A DNA stretch of 64,000 nt from Streptomyces sp. M92 (GTDB lineage: Bacteria > Actinomycetota > Actinomycetes > Streptomycetales > Streptomycetaceae): assembly GCF_028473745.1 (NCBI RefSeq), contig NZ_CP101137.1, forward strand, positions 6,572,001 through 6,636,000, given 5' to 3'. The translations under genes and the position numbers were made by a program. The notes under the pieces are model-generated. The model saw nothing but the letters and a program-made list of their open reading frames with translations, was not told the DNA's origin and made no database searches. Shown in pieces: positions 18,037-26,407 of the stretch. The number at the start of each line of letters is the position of its first letter. Position 1 is the stretch's first letter.

Positions 18037-19173
18037 ATGCGACCGTTACGCCCCCAAGTCCGTCCCCTGCGCGGTGCCGCAGGAGCACTGATCGCGATCC
18101 TCGCGCTGGTCACGTCGCTGGTGACCGCGGCGGCACCGGCGCAGGCCGACACCACCCTCTGTGAGCCGTTCGGGACGACGACGATCCAGGGACGCTACGT
18201 CGTCCAGAACAACCGCTGGGGCACCAGCGCGGACCAGTGCGTCACCGCCACCGACACCGGCTTCCGGGTGAGCCGGGCCGACGGCTCGGTGCCGACGAAC
18301 GGGGCACCCAAGTCGTACCCGTCCGTCTTCAACGGCTGCCACTACACCAACTGTTCGCCGGGCACCAACCTGCCCGCCCGGCTCAGCACCGTCTCCGAGG
18401 CACCGTCGAGCATCTCCTACGGCTACGTCGGCGACGCCGTCTACAACGCCTCGTACGACATCTGGCTGGACCCGACGCCCCGGACGGACGGGGTGAACCA
18501 GACCGAGATCATGATCTGGTTCAACAGGGTGGGCCCGATCCAGCCCATCGGCTCCCAGGTCGGCACGGCCACCGTGGGCGGGCGGAACTGGGAACTGTGG
18601 ACGGGCAGCAACGGGACCAACGACGTCCTGTCCTTCGTGGCCCCCTCGGCCATCACCGACTGGAGCTTCGACGTCATGGACTTCGTCCGGGCGACCGTCG
18701 CCCGCGGACTCGCCGAGGACGACTGGTATCTGACCAGCGTCCAGGCCGGTTTCGAGCCGTGGCAGAACGGGGCCGGGCTCACCGTGAACTCCTTCTCCTC
18801 CACCGTCGAGACCGGTGGCACCCCGGGCGGCCCCGACCCCGACCCCGGTGACCCGGTGGCGTGCGAGGTGACGTACGGCACCAACGTCTGGCAGGACGGC
18901 TTCACCGCGGACGTCACCGTGCGCAACACCGGGCCGGCCGCCGTCGACGCCTGGAGTCTCGCCTTCACTCTGCCTTCCGGCCAGCGGATCACCAACGCCT
19001 GGAACGCCTCCGTCAGCCCCGCCACGGGCGCGGTCACGGCGACCGGCGTCGGCCACAACGCCCGGATCGCCTCCGGCGGCAGCGTCACGTTCGGCTTCCA
19101 GGGCACGCACGGCGGCGCGTTCGCCGAACCGGGCGGCTTCACCCTGAACGGCACTTCCTGCGCCACGGCATAG
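18037..19173 (+). CDS. celB: Secreted GH12 endoglucanase with C-terminal CBM2
   Basis: Hydrolyses internal beta-1,4 bonds of cellulose outside the cell. The 378-residue protein has a signal peptide to about residue 37 (cleavage near AQA-DTT), a GH12 catalytic domain (about 38-265) with the catalytic pair E157 in QTEIMIW and E240 in GFEPWQ, a short Gly/Pro linker (GGTPGGPDPDPGD), and a CBM2 cellulose-binding module (about 277-378, with WQDGFTADV and the conserved Trp and Asn). A GGAGAGG six bases upstream supports ATG 18037. Two CebR-type operators precede it and an LPMO gene follows. It closely resembles CelB of S. lividans. Confidence 0.93.
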   Translation: MRPLRPQVRPLRGAAGALIAILALVTSLVTAAAPAQADTTLCEPFGTTTIQGRYVVQNNRWGTSADQCVTATDTGFRVSRADGSVPTNGAPKSYPSVFNGCHYTNCSPGTNLPARLSTVSEAPSSISYGYVGDAVYNASYDIWLDPTPRTDGVNQTEIMIWFNRVGPIQPIGSQVGTATVGGRNWELWTGSNGTNDVLSFVAPSAITDWSFDVMDFVRATVARGLAEDDWYLTSVQAGFEPWQNGAGLTVNSFSSTVETGGTPGGPDPDPGDPVACEVTYGTNVWQDGFTADVTVRNTGPAAVDAWSLAFTLPSGQRITNAWNASVSPATGAVTATGVGHNARIASGGSVTFGFQGTHGGAFAEPGGFTLNGTSCATA

Positions 19174-19268
19174 CGTCCCACCCCCCCATGCCCCCTCGCC
19201 CGTCCGGCCGACCACGCCTTCCCCGGACGGGCGGGGGTTCCAACGCAGCTTCTCGAAGTCATGCGCAG

Positions 19269-19338
19269 ATCGTCACGCCCTGACCTTCATGCCCTGACCT
19301 TCATGCCCTGATCGTCATGCCCTGATCGTCAAGAACAG
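19269..19338 (+). repeat. 14-bp tandem repeat before the LPMO gene
   Basis: Four and a half copies of a 14-base unit, consensus AYCKTCATGCCCTG, run from 19269 (19269-19282, 19283-19296, 19297-19310, 19311-19324, then a partial copy). The last partial unit runs into the ribosome-binding site of the LPMO. Each unit carries ATG and TGA triplets. Confidence 0.85.
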
Positions 19339-19346
19339 GAGAACCC

Positions 19347-20438
19347 ATGGCTCGACGCAACAGATCCCTCACCCTCGCGGCGGTGCTGGCCACCTTGCTC
19401 AGCGCGCTCGGCGTGACCTTCCTGCTCGGACAGGGACGCGCCGAGGCGCACGGCGTGGCGATGATGCCCGGCTCCCGCACCTACCTGTGCCAGCTGGACG
19501 CCAAGACCGGCACCGGCGCCCTCGACCCGACCAACCCCGCCTGTCAGGCCGCGCTCGACCAGAGCGGCGCGACGGCGCTGTACAACTGGTTCGCCGTCCT
19601 CGACTCCAACGCGGGCGGGCGCGGCGCCGGTTACGTGCCGGACGGCACCCTGTGCAGCGCCGGAGACCGTTCCCCGTACGACTTCTCCGCCTACAACGCG
19701 CCGCGCGGCGACTGGCCCCGTACGCATCTGACGTCCGGTTCGACGATCCAGGTGAACTACAGCAACTGGGCGGCCCACCCGGGCGACTTCCGGGTCTACC
19801 TGACCAAGCCCGGCTGGTCGCCCACCTCCGAGCTGGGCTGGGACGACCTGGAGCTGATCCAGACGGTGACCGACCCGCCGCAGCGGGGTTCGGCCGGTGG
19901 CGACGGGGGCCACTACTACTGGGACCTGGCGCTGCCCTCGGGCCGCTCCGGTGACGCGCTGATCTTCATGCAGTGGGTGCGCTCGGACAGCCAGGAGAAC
20001 TTCTTCTCCTGCTCCGACGTCGTCTTCGACGGCGGCAACGGCGAGGTGACCGGCATCCGCGGCTCGGACGGCACGCCCGAGCCGACGCCCACCCCGACGG
20101 ACCCGACGACCCCGCCGCCCACCCACTCCGGCGACTGCATGGCCGTCTACAACGTGGAGAACTCCTGGAGCGGCGGGTTCCAGGGCTCCGTCGAGGTGAT
20201 GAACCACGGCACGGAGCCGCTGGACGGCTGGGCCGTGCGGTGGCAGCCCGGCGACGGGACCACGCTCGGCGGGGTGTGGAACGGTTCGCTCTCCGGTGGC
20301 ACCGACGGCACGGTCACGGTGCGCAACGTGGACCACAACCGCGTGATCCCACCGGACGGCAGCGTGGCCTTCGGCTTCACCGCCACGTCCTCGGGCAACG
20401 ACTTCCCCGTGGGCACGATCGGCTGCGTGCTGCCGTAG
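19347..20438 (+). CDS. celS2: AA10 lytic polysaccharide monooxygenase with CBM2
   Basis: A copper enzyme that oxidatively cleaves crystalline cellulose and boosts cellulases. Of 363 residues, the signal peptide ends at AEA34, leaving His35 as N-terminus of the mature protein, one half of the copper histidine brace; H144 in NWAAHPGDFRVYL is the other. LPGSRTYLC-like start (MMPGSRTYLC), PYDFSAYNA, GGHYYWDLALP and FFSCSDVVFDGG are hallmarks of the cellulose-active CelS2 group. A Pro/Thr linker (about 245-268) joins a CBM2 module. AGGAG five bases upstream marks ATG 19347. It lies 174 bp after celB and is probably co-regulated. Confidence 0.93.
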   Translation: MARRNRSLTLAAVLATLLSALGVTFLLGQGRAEAHGVAMMPGSRTYLCQLDAKTGTGALDPTNPACQAALDQSGATALYNWFAVLDSNAGGRGAGYVPDGTLCSAGDRSPYDFSAYNAPRGDWPRTHLTSGSTIQVNYSNWAAHPGDFRVYLTKPGWSPTSELGWDDLELIQTVTDPPQRGSAGGDGGHYYWDLALPSGRSGDALIFMQWVRSDSQENFFSCSDVVFDGGNGEVTGIRGSDGTPEPTPTPTDPTTPPPTHSGDCMAVYNVENSWSGGFQGSVEVMNHGTEPLDGWAVRWQPGDGTTLGGVWNGSLSGGTDGTVTVRNVDHNRVIPPDGSVAFGFTATSSGNDFPVGTIGCVLP

Positions 20439-20572
20439 ACCGGTCCCGGGGAGGTGCCTCGCCCGCCGACGGGAAGCCTCCCCGGGGCTTCGGGAGCCCC
20501 ACCCACCTCACGTGCCGGTTACAAATCGCTCAACCTCTGGTTGCGGCGCGGTGATCGGGCCACGATGGGGGC

Positions 20573-20962
20573 ATGACTCTGGCCCAGCGTGCCCTCGAGC
20601 GGCTGCAAGCCTGGCCCGACCTCACCACGGGTCCGGCCAGTTGCGGAACCGGACGGGCCGTGCGCTCCGTCCGTGACGAGATCGTCCACTTCCACTCGGG
20701 CCGGGACGTGGACCTCCACCTGACCCGCCGGGCCCTCCAGCGTTTCCAGTACGACCTCGGTGGCTCCAGCGCCATCCGCCTGCTCCCCGGCTCGCGTTGG
20801 GTGACGGTGCACCTGGACTGCGACGCCGACGTCGACCTGCTGCTGAGCCTGGTGAGCATCGCGCTGAAAGCGCATCAGGCCCGGCCCGGTGCGGAGCCGC
20901 TCTCGGAGTGCAACTTCCGCCGTGTCACGGTGCTGCCCCGCGCCGTGGCCGGGGAGGCCTGA
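20573..20962 (+). CDS. DUF5519 / luciferase-family small protein
   Basis: A 129-residue cytosolic protein. The pattern LERLQAWPDLTTGPASCGTG, FHSGRDVDLHLTRRALQRF, SSAIRLLPGSRWVTVHLDCDADVD and LLSLVSIALKAH matches a small family annotated as luciferase domain or DUF5519, function unknown. No catalytic residues can be named. It stands alone between the LPMO and the convergent MFS exporter. Confidence 0.72.
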   Translation: MTLAQRALERLQAWPDLTTGPASCGTGRAVRSVRDEIVHFHSGRDVDLHLTRRALQRFQYDLGGSSAIRLLPGSRWVTVHLDCDADVDLLLSLVSIALKAHQARPGAEPLSECNFRRVTVLPRAVAGEA

Positions 20963-21004
20963 GACGGGCCGGCGGCGGCGCGGCGGGCGCTGCCGTTCCC
21001 GGTC

Positions 21005-22597
21005 TCAGTGGTCCGCCGGCCGCTGCGCCCTGCGCCCGATCCCGGCCGCGGCGAGGGCCGCGCCGAGCAGGCACAGCACGCCGGTGACGACCACCGCCAC
21101 GTGGACGCCGTTCATGAAGGCCTGCCCGCTGCCCTCGACCACGGCGGCCCGCAGGCCGGCCGGCATGTCTCCGGAGACGGGTGCGACGCCCATCGCCACG
21201 GCGTCCTTGGCCTCCCGCATGCCGTCGGCCACCGCCGAGGGCACACCGGCGTCGGTCAGCTCGCCGGTGAGCGTGGCGCCGACCTTGCCGCTGATCAGGG
21301 AGACCAGCACGGATGTGCCGAGCGCGCCGCCGATCTGCAGCGTGGTGGCCTGCAGACCACCGGCGACTCCGCCGTCCCGGACGGGGGCGTTGCCGACGAT
21401 GGCGTCGGAGGAGGCGGACATCACCATGCCCACACCGAGGCCGAGCGCGATGAACGGCGGCCACATCGTGGCGTAGGAGGAGTCGGTCTGCCAGGTGAGC
21501 ATGCCGAAGCAGGAGGCCGCCTGGAGCAGCATGCCCAGCGGCATGGTCAGCCGGGGCCCGAAGCGCTGGGTCAGGGCGGCGCCGAGCGGCGAGGCGACCA
21601 ACGAGGCGAGGCTGAGCGGCAGGGTCCGCACGCCCGCCTCGACCGGTGTCAAGCCGCGCACGTTCTGCAGGTAGAGCATGACGAAGAAGATCACGCCGAG
21701 CATGACGAAGAAGTTCAGCGCGGTGATGATCGCGCCGACGGTCAGCGCGCGGCTGCGGAACAGCCGCATCGGCAGCAGGGGGTGCTCCACCCGCGTCTCG
21801 TACCAGCCGAAGACGAGCAGGAGTACGAGGCCGGCCGCGACGGAGCCGAGGGTGCCGGCGGAGGTCCAGCCCCAGGTCTCGCCCTTGACCACGCCGAAGA
21901 CGACGGCGAGCAGGCCGAGGGCGAGCAGGACCAGGCCGGGGATGTCGAAGCGTTCCTTTCCGGTGGCGCTGCGGCTCTCCGGCAGGACGAGGAGGCCGAA
22001 GGCGATGGCGGCGACGCCGATGGGGGCGTTGATGTAGAAGACGGACTCCCAGTCGACGTGCTCCACGAGGAGTCCGCCGACGATGGGGCCGAGGGCCGTC
22101 GCGACGGCGGAGACCATGGCCCAGATGCCCACGGCCATGCCGAACTTCCTCGGCGGGAACACGGAGCGCAGCAGGCCGAGGGTGTTGGGCATGAGCAGTC
22201 CGCCGAAGGCGCCCTGGAGGGCGCGGAAGGCGACGACGCCCTCGATGGAGCCGGACAGGCCGATGGCTGTCGACGCGAGGGTGAAGCCGGCCACGCCCAC
22301 CAGGTAGTAGGTGCGGCGGCCGAACCGGTCGCCGAGCTTGCCACCGAGGATCAGGGTGGCGGCCAGCGCGAGCAGGTAGGAGTTGGTCACCCACTGCAGT
22401 TCGGCGGTGGACGCGTGCAGGTCGCTGCCGATCTCGGGGTTGGCGATGGCGACGACGGAGCCGTCGAGCTGGACCATGAAGAGTCCGAAGGCGACGGCGA
22501 GCAGGGTCAGCCAGGGGTTGGAGCGCACGCGGCCGGAGGCCGGTGGAGCGGTCACGGCGGCGGGCGCGGAGGGGCGATCCACGGACGTGGACGACAT
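21005..22597 (-). CDS. DHA2-family (14-TM) multidrug MFS exporter
   Basis: A proton-coupled drug efflux pump in the membrane. The 530-residue protein has the DHA2/QacA pattern: FMVQLDGSVVAIANPEIGSDL (motif D1), GGKLGDRFGRRTYYLVG (motif A), RALQGAFGGLLMPN (motif B), MVSAVATALGPIVGGLLVEH (motif C, antiporter), with about 14 hydrophobic helices. The start is ATG 22597 at MSSTSVDRP. A MarR-type regulator precedes it on the same strand, 155 bp away, and probably represses it. The substrate is unknown. Confidence 0.9.
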   Translation of the reverse strand: MSSTSVDRPSAPAAVTAPPASGRVRSNPWLTLLAVAFGLFMVQLDGSVVAIANPEIGSDLHASTAELQWVTNSYLLALAATLILGGKLGDRFGRRTYYLVGVAGFTLASTAIGLSGSIEGVVAFRALQGAFGGLLMPNTLGLLRSVFPPRKFGMAVGIWAMVSAVATALGPIVGGLLVEHVDWESVFYINAPIGVAAIAFGLLVLPESRSATGKERFDIPGLVLLALGLLAVVFGVVKGETWGWTSAGTLGSVAAGLVLLLVFGWYETRVEHPLLPMRLFRSRALTVGAIITALNFFVMLGVIFFVMLYLQNVRGLTPVEAGVRTLPLSLASLVASPLGAALTQRFGPRLTMPLGMLLQAASCFGMLTWQTDSSYATMWPPFIALGLGVGMVMSASSDAIVGNAPVRDGGVAGGLQATTLQIGGALGTSVLVSLISGKVGATLTGELTDAGVPSAVADGMREAKDAVAMGVAPVSGDMPAGLRAAVVEGSGQAFMNGVHVAVVVTGVLCLLGAALAAAGIGRRAQRPADH

Positions 22598-22697
22598 GGG
22601 TGGGCCTTCTCTTCCGGGAGGTTCGGAGGGTGTTGCAGGGACGCGCGGGCCGGCACCCGGGAGCACGGCGGGGCGGCGTCCGGGAACACGGCGGTAC

Positions 22698-22727
22698 GGC
22701 CGCGGGCACGGCGGTGTGCCCGCGGCC
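22698..22727 (-). terminator. Hairpin between MarR gene and exporter
   Basis: GGCCGCGGGCAC at 22698-22709 pairs perfectly with GTGCCCGCGGCC at 22716-22727 around GGCGGT. It lies 26 bp past the MarR stop, so it may terminate or attenuate read-through into the exporter gene. Confidence 0.65.
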
Positions 22728-22752
22728 GGCGGGAATGCCTGGTCCGGGCCCG

Positions 22753-23226
22753 CTAGCGGGTGGTGGGGTTCAGGTGCCGCGTCAGGGCGTCGAGGGCGTC
22801 CAGGGCGGAGCCGAGCGCGCCCTGCTGGCCCTCGGTGAGGGAGGTCAGGGCCTGGCGGACGAACGCGGTCTCCAGTGCCCGCACCTCGGTCACCCGCTCT
22901 CGGGCGGTGGCCGTCAGGTGGAGGTGGGCGACCCGCTTGTCGGCGCTGTCCTGCCGGCGCTCCAGGTCGCCCCGTTCGGTGAGCTGGGAGACCAGGGCGC
23001 TGACGTTGTTCGGCTTCATCAGCAGGGCCTCGGCGGCCTCGCGCACCGTGGCGCCCTCGTGCTGGGCGACGAACCGCAGCAGGGCGAGCTGCCCCTCGGG
23101 GGGCTTGGGGTGCGGGTACCGGACGGTGACCTGCCGGTCCAGCGCCCGGTGCAGCGCGGGGAGGCATGCCGCGAGGCCGGCGGCCACACGGTCGATGTCC
23201 CGGCGAGGGGTGCTGGAGTCGGTCAC
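22753..23226 (-). CDS. MarR-family transcriptional regulator
   Basis: A 157-residue winged-helix repressor: a helical dimer N-terminus, GQLALLRFVAQHEGATVREAAEALLMKPNNVSALV as the HTH, and the wing LERRQDSADKRVAHLHLT with the conserved D-x-R. It probably controls the adjacent DHA2 exporter, released by the exported compound. A leftward promoter must lie in 23227-23340, which also contains the start region of the rightward DUF779 gene. Confidence 0.87.
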   Translation of the reverse strand: MTDSSTPRRDIDRVAAGLAACLPALHRALDRQVTVRYPHPKPPEGQLALLRFVAQHEGATVREAAEALLMKPNNVSALVSQLTERGDLERRQDSADKRVAHLHLTATARERVTEVRALETAFVRQALTSLTEGQQGALGSALDALDALTRHLNPTTR

Positions 23227-23340
23227 TCCGACACATTAGGTATGTGGAGATAGGTATGTCAAAAGAGGTAAAGAGGTAAAGGGATCGGCCCGCTCCGCCG
23301 GGGAAGCGTGCAACCCTGTCGCAACCCTCCCCGTGCTGGT

Positions 23341-23628
23341 ATGCGAGGCATGCGCGACACATACGAGGAGACTCCCCGCGTCGAGCTCACCCCCGAGGCG
23401 GCCGCGCTGCTGCGCCGGCTCCGGGAGGCGCACGGCCCGCTGATGTTCCACCAGTCCGGCGGGTGCTGCGACGGCAGCGCCCCCATGTGCTACCCGGCCG
23501 GCGAGTTCCGCACCGGCGCGGCGGACGTCCTGCTGGCCGAGCTGGACGTCGAGGGCGTCGGGGAGCCGGTGGGGTTCTGGATGTCACGGAGCCAGTACGA
23601 GGCGTGGAGCCACAAAACCGCTTACTGA
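23341..23628 (+). pseudogene. DUF779 family protein, C-terminus removed by prophage insertion
   Basis: The protein begins with the DUF779 pattern (RVELTPEAAALLRRLREAHG, MFHQSGGCCDGSAPMCYPAGEFRTG with the conserved CCDGS, VLLAELDVEGVGEPVGFWMS, QYEAWSH). Full-length members continue with a VDVVPGRGSGFSLE-type segment; here the sequence changes after AWSH (about 23613) to KTAY and a stop. The prophage serine integrase starts 27 bp later, so the phage integrated inside this gene and the rest should lie beyond attR. DUF779 genes often accompany acetaldehyde dehydrogenases. Start ATG 23341 or 23350. Confidence 0.8.
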
Positions 23629-23654
23629 TGGCAGCACTTCGCTAGCATGACGGC

Positions 23655-25316
23655 ATGCCCTACGCGCCCGAGTACCTGCACCTGGTCATCCCCGGAGTCA
23701 CCTTCGAGGCCCTGCTCTACGGCCGCAACTCGGACGACGCGATAGGCAGGGGCAACTCCGTCGACGACCAACTCACCAACGGACGCACCCTGTGCGGCCA
23801 GCACGGCTGGAAAATCGTCCGCGAGTTCAAAGACACCGACATGTCCGCCAGCCGCCACGGCCGCAAGGCCCGCGACGACTTCGAAGCGCTGATCACCTAC
23901 ATCAAGTCGGAGCCGACTCCCCCGGGCGCAAGACGAGTCGTCGTCGCGTTCGAAGCCTCCCGCTACTACCGCGACCTCGAAGCGTACGTGCGGCTCCGTG
24001 CGGCCTGCATGTCGACGGACACGCTGCTTTGCTACAACGGCCAGGTCTTCGACCTCAGCAAGAGGGAGGACCGGAAGGCCACCGCGCAGGACGCCATCGC
24101 CGCCGAGGACGAAGCGGAGGGGATCCGCGACCGGAACCTGCGCACCGCCGGCCTCCAGGCGCAGGCGGGAATGCCGCACGGCAAGTCGATCTACGGGTAT
24201 ACGCGGACGTACGACATGGTCAACGGGCGCAAGCGCTGCACCGGACAGGAAGAAGACGAGCGCGGGCCCTACGTGCTGGAGATGCTGCGCCGCCTGGACT
24301 CCGGCCACACCCTCGGAGCGGTGAAGCGCTGGCTCAGGTCTGAGCCGGACGCCGCGCGACTGGACGGACACCCGTGGACGGAGCAGTCGGTCAGGATGAC
24401 CGTCCTCAACCGCGCGTACTTGGGTGAGCGCCTCCACCAAGGCCAGTACATCAAGGCAGTTTGGGCGCCCATCAAGGGGCTTGAGACCCCTCAGGGCAGA
24501 GCCATGTTCTTCCGGGTCACAGCGAGAATCACCGACCCCACCCGGACCAAGCACCGCGGGACCGAAGTCGCGCATCTCCTGACCTACATCCCACTGTGCG
24601 GAGAGTGCGGCGACCACGCGCGCCTGCGATACCTCACCCCAGCCAGAGGCCGTAAGAACGCAACGCTGGCCTGCACCGAGAAGTACGACACGTCCATCGT
24701 GGAGGCCGTACTCAACGCGTACGTCGAAGAGGCGATCATCGCCTGGTTCAGCAACAAGGCCAAGGCTCGGGCTGCTCTCGTCCCATCCGACGGCAAGGTC
24801 GAGGAGATGGTGACCGCCACACAGCGGCTGATCAACTCGTATGAGGAGCAGCTCGCCGAGGCCCGGCATCTCGCTGAGACCTTCGACGATCAGGCCGGCC
24901 GCTTCAAGCTGTCGGCGACGTCTCTCGCGGGGATGGAAGCCCGGATCGAGCCGAAGCTGGAAGCGGAGCGGAAGAAGCTGCAGAGCTTCACTGGCACCTC
25001 GCCGCTGCTCCTGCGGATGCTGGACGAGGATCCGGAGACGGTGTGGAATGGGCGGCCCGCGTCGGCGGACCGGCCGGCGGCGCCCGGGCTGACGCTGGAA
25101 CAGAAGCGGGAGATCATCCAGAGCGTTGTGACCGTGCGCCTGTACAAGGTGAAGACTCCAGGCGACCGCATTCGGCTTGCGTTCGCCGGGGAGCGCGGGT
25201 TCAGGGACCGACCACTCCGTGCTCCCGCGACCGCTCCCGCTCGGCTTCCGGGGCCGCGGGCTGCTTCTTCGGGAACGTCAGAAGGTTCCCTCGCGGGGGC
25301 TGCTGGCGCTTCTTGA
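23655..25316 (+). CDS. int: Large serine recombinase (prophage integrase)
   Basis: Integrates and, with a directionality factor, excises the prophage. The 553-residue protein has the resolvase domain first: YGRNSDD with catalytic S26, SVDDQ, then VVVAFEASRYYRDL carrying active-site Args. The recombinase domain (about 165-330, GKSIYGYTRTYD, TLGAVKRWLRSE) and a zinc ribbon (CGECGDHARL with a later C) follow, then a coiled coil (about 380-450) and a C-terminal tail. It starts 27 bp from the truncated DUF779 stop, so attL is immediately upstream. The last 116 bases overlap the convergent gene at 25201. Confidence 0.93.
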   Translation: MPYAPEYLHLVIPGVTFEALLYGRNSDDAIGRGNSVDDQLTNGRTLCGQHGWKIVREFKDTDMSASRHGRKARDDFEALITYIKSEPTPPGARRVVVAFEASRYYRDLEAYVRLRAACMSTDTLLCYNGQVFDLSKREDRKATAQDAIAAEDEAEGIRDRNLRTAGLQAQAGMPHGKSIYGYTRTYDMVNGRKRCTGQEEDERGPYVLEMLRRLDSGHTLGAVKRWLRSEPDAARLDGHPWTEQSVRMTVLNRAYLGERLHQGQYIKAVWAPIKGLETPQGRAMFFRVTARITDPTRTKHRGTEVAHLLTYIPLCGECGDHARLRYLTPARGRKNATLACTEKYDTSIVEAVLNAYVEEAIIAWFSNKAKARAALVPSDGKVEEMVTATQRLINSYEEQLAEARHLAETFDDQAGRFKLSATSLAGMEARIEPKLEAERKKLQSFTGTSPLLLRMLDEDPETVWNGRPASADRPAAPGLTLEQKREIIQSVVTVRLYKVKTPGDRIRLAFAGERGFRDRPLRAPATAPARLPGPRAASSGTSEGSLAGAAGAS

Positions 25317-25764
25317 AGGCGCCGGCGCGTTCCATTTCGGCGCCGGTCTGGAATGCTTCGCTGAGCTCTTTGGCGCGGGTGTTCTCGAACTCTGCCTGCA
25401 TCTTGGCGCGTTCGGCTTTCATCATGGCGGTGAGCCGGGCTCGCTCGGCGATCGCTTCGCGGTTGAGTCGGGTCGACTCGTTCGTGAGGCCGGCCTGGGC
25501 GGCGATGTAGCGGGTGCGTTCGGACTGTGCCTCGCGCTGGGCGGCGGCGAGGATCCGCCGCTCCTCGTTGGTGTTGCAGATCCAGGCGCGCACGAGGACC
25601 AGGATGACAACGGTCAGGGCCACCATGACGAGGCAGGCCCCACCGATGGAGCCTGCCGCGTTCTGCGCTGAAGCACTGCGGATGATCACGGCGAATCCTG
25701 CGAGCAGGATGCCTACGGCTGTTGCGACCGCGGCTTTGCTGCGAGCCGTGAGATCCATGTACAC
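25201..25764 (-). CDS. Membrane-anchored coiled-coil protein overlapping integrase 3' end
   Basis: Unknown function. Residues about 10-62 contain two hydrophobic segments (AVATAVGILLAGFAVII, GACLVMVALTVVILVLVRAW), and the rest is a long charged coiled coil (EERRILAAAQREAQSERTRY through ELSEAFQTGAEMERAG) with a basic, proline-rich tail. ATG 25764 and 25758 are both possible. It is convergent with the integrase and overlaps it by 116 bp, so each transcript is antisense to the other's 3' end. It is the last gene of the leftward lysogeny transcript after the repressor. Confidence 0.68.
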   Translation of the reverse strand: MYMDLTARSKAAVATAVGILLAGFAVIIRSASAQNAAGSIGGACLVMVALTVVILVLVRAWICNTNEERRILAAAQREAQSERTRYIAAQAGLTNESTRLNREAIAERARLTAMMKAERAKMQAEFENTRAKELSEAFQTGAEMERAGAFKKRQQPPRGNLLTFPKKQPAAPEAERERSREHGVVGP

Positions 25765-25773
25765 CCCCGGGTA

Positions 25774-26223
25774 TTACGCCTGTGCTGTCGCGCCTCCGGA
25801 GGAGTCTTCGTCGGCGTTGTCGGTGGTGAGCTTCTCTACGACAGCGAAGAAGGTGAACCGCCCCACGTCGTCATTGATGCCAAGCCGCTCCGCCGCCTCC
25901 TCCGGAGTGATCGGCTCCGAGCCTACCTGTGACCGATCTGTTTCGGACAGTGTCTGTTGAGACTCGAGATACTCGCGGGGCACGACCTCGGCGGCCACGA
26001 GGAGCTCGACGGGGTCGAGCCCGACGGCCTTGGCCAGGGCGGGGAAGAACTTGACGTGGGGGATTGTCTCGCCGCGTAGGAGCCTGCTGGCGGTCGACTT
26101 GTTCATACCGGTGTCGGCCACGAGTTTCTGTTGCATGCCGTAGGCGGCGTAGCCGGCCCTTTCCAGGGCGGGGAGGACGAGCGCGAAGAACCTCTCCTCG
26201 CGCCCTGTGGGGGCATCCGTCAT
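25774..26223 (-). CDS. Phage repressor candidate, HTH (XRE-like)
   Basis: A 149-residue protein with a helix-turn-helix in the first half (YGMQQKLVADTGMNKSTASRLLRGETIPH, then FFPALAKAVGLDPVELL) and an acidic C-terminal part (ITPEEAAERLGINDDVGRF). It is transcribed leftward from the control region that holds the TTCCCT-N4-AGGGAA operators, next to the integrase, the expected position for the lysogeny repressor. ATG 26223 precedes the HTH; a longer frame to 26313 would run into the operators. There is no peptidase-like cleavage domain. Confidence 0.75.
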   Translation of the reverse strand: MTDAPTGREERFFALVLPALERAGYAAYGMQQKLVADTGMNKSTASRLLRGETIPHVKFFPALAKAVGLDPVELLVAAEVVPREYLESQQTLSETDRSQVGSEPITPEEAAERLGINDDVGRFTFFAVVEKLTTDNADEDSSGGATAQA

Positions 26224-26238
26224 GTCTGTGAACTCTAC

Positions 26239-26254
26239 TTCCCTGGAGAGGGAA
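26239..26254. promoter_or_regulatory. Operator O1 of the phage control region
   Basis: TTCCCT-GGAG-AGGGAA, a perfect 6-bp inverted repeat with 4-base spacer, 16 bp upstream of the repressor ATG. It probably mediates autoregulation. Confidence 0.72.
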
Positions 26255-26264
26255 TAGTCGACGC

Positions 26265-26280
26265 TTCCCTCTCGCGGGAA
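26265..26280. promoter_or_regulatory. Operator O2 of the phage control region
   Basis: TTCCCT-CTCG-CGGGAA, the same design as O1 with one mismatch, centred 26 bp from it. Confidence 0.68.
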
Positions 26281-26298
26281 AGCGGCCATTCGGCCACT

Positions 26299-26335
26299 GA
26301 CCTGCATTAACACAGGTCACTCGTACGTTCGAACG
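26299..26335. promoter_or_regulatory. Other dyads in the control region
   Basis: GACCTG/CAGGTC (26299-26304 and 26313-26318, 8-base spacer) and the palindrome CGTTCGAACG (26326-26335) lie midway between the divergent genes. Their role is unknown. Confidence 0.4.
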
Positions 26336-26374
26336 CGCGTGCGAATGCAACTTCACCCTTCCCGACCTCGCGCA

Positions 26375-26399
26375 TTCCCTTGCCAGAGAGGGATTCCCT
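26375..26399. promoter_or_regulatory. Operator O3 cluster of the phage control region
   Basis: TTCCCT (26375-26380), AGGGAT (26389-26394) and TTCCCT (26394-26399) are overlapping half-sites of the same motif, with an 8-base spacer in place of 4. Confidence 0.55.
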
Positions 26400-26407
26400 G
26401 TGGTCTA

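Noticed and set aside
20925..22709. Leftward and rightward frames of almost 600 codons over the exporter gene
   Set aside because: Arg/Pro/His-rich or Gly/Glu-rich shadows; only the frame of the 14-span exporter has family motifs.
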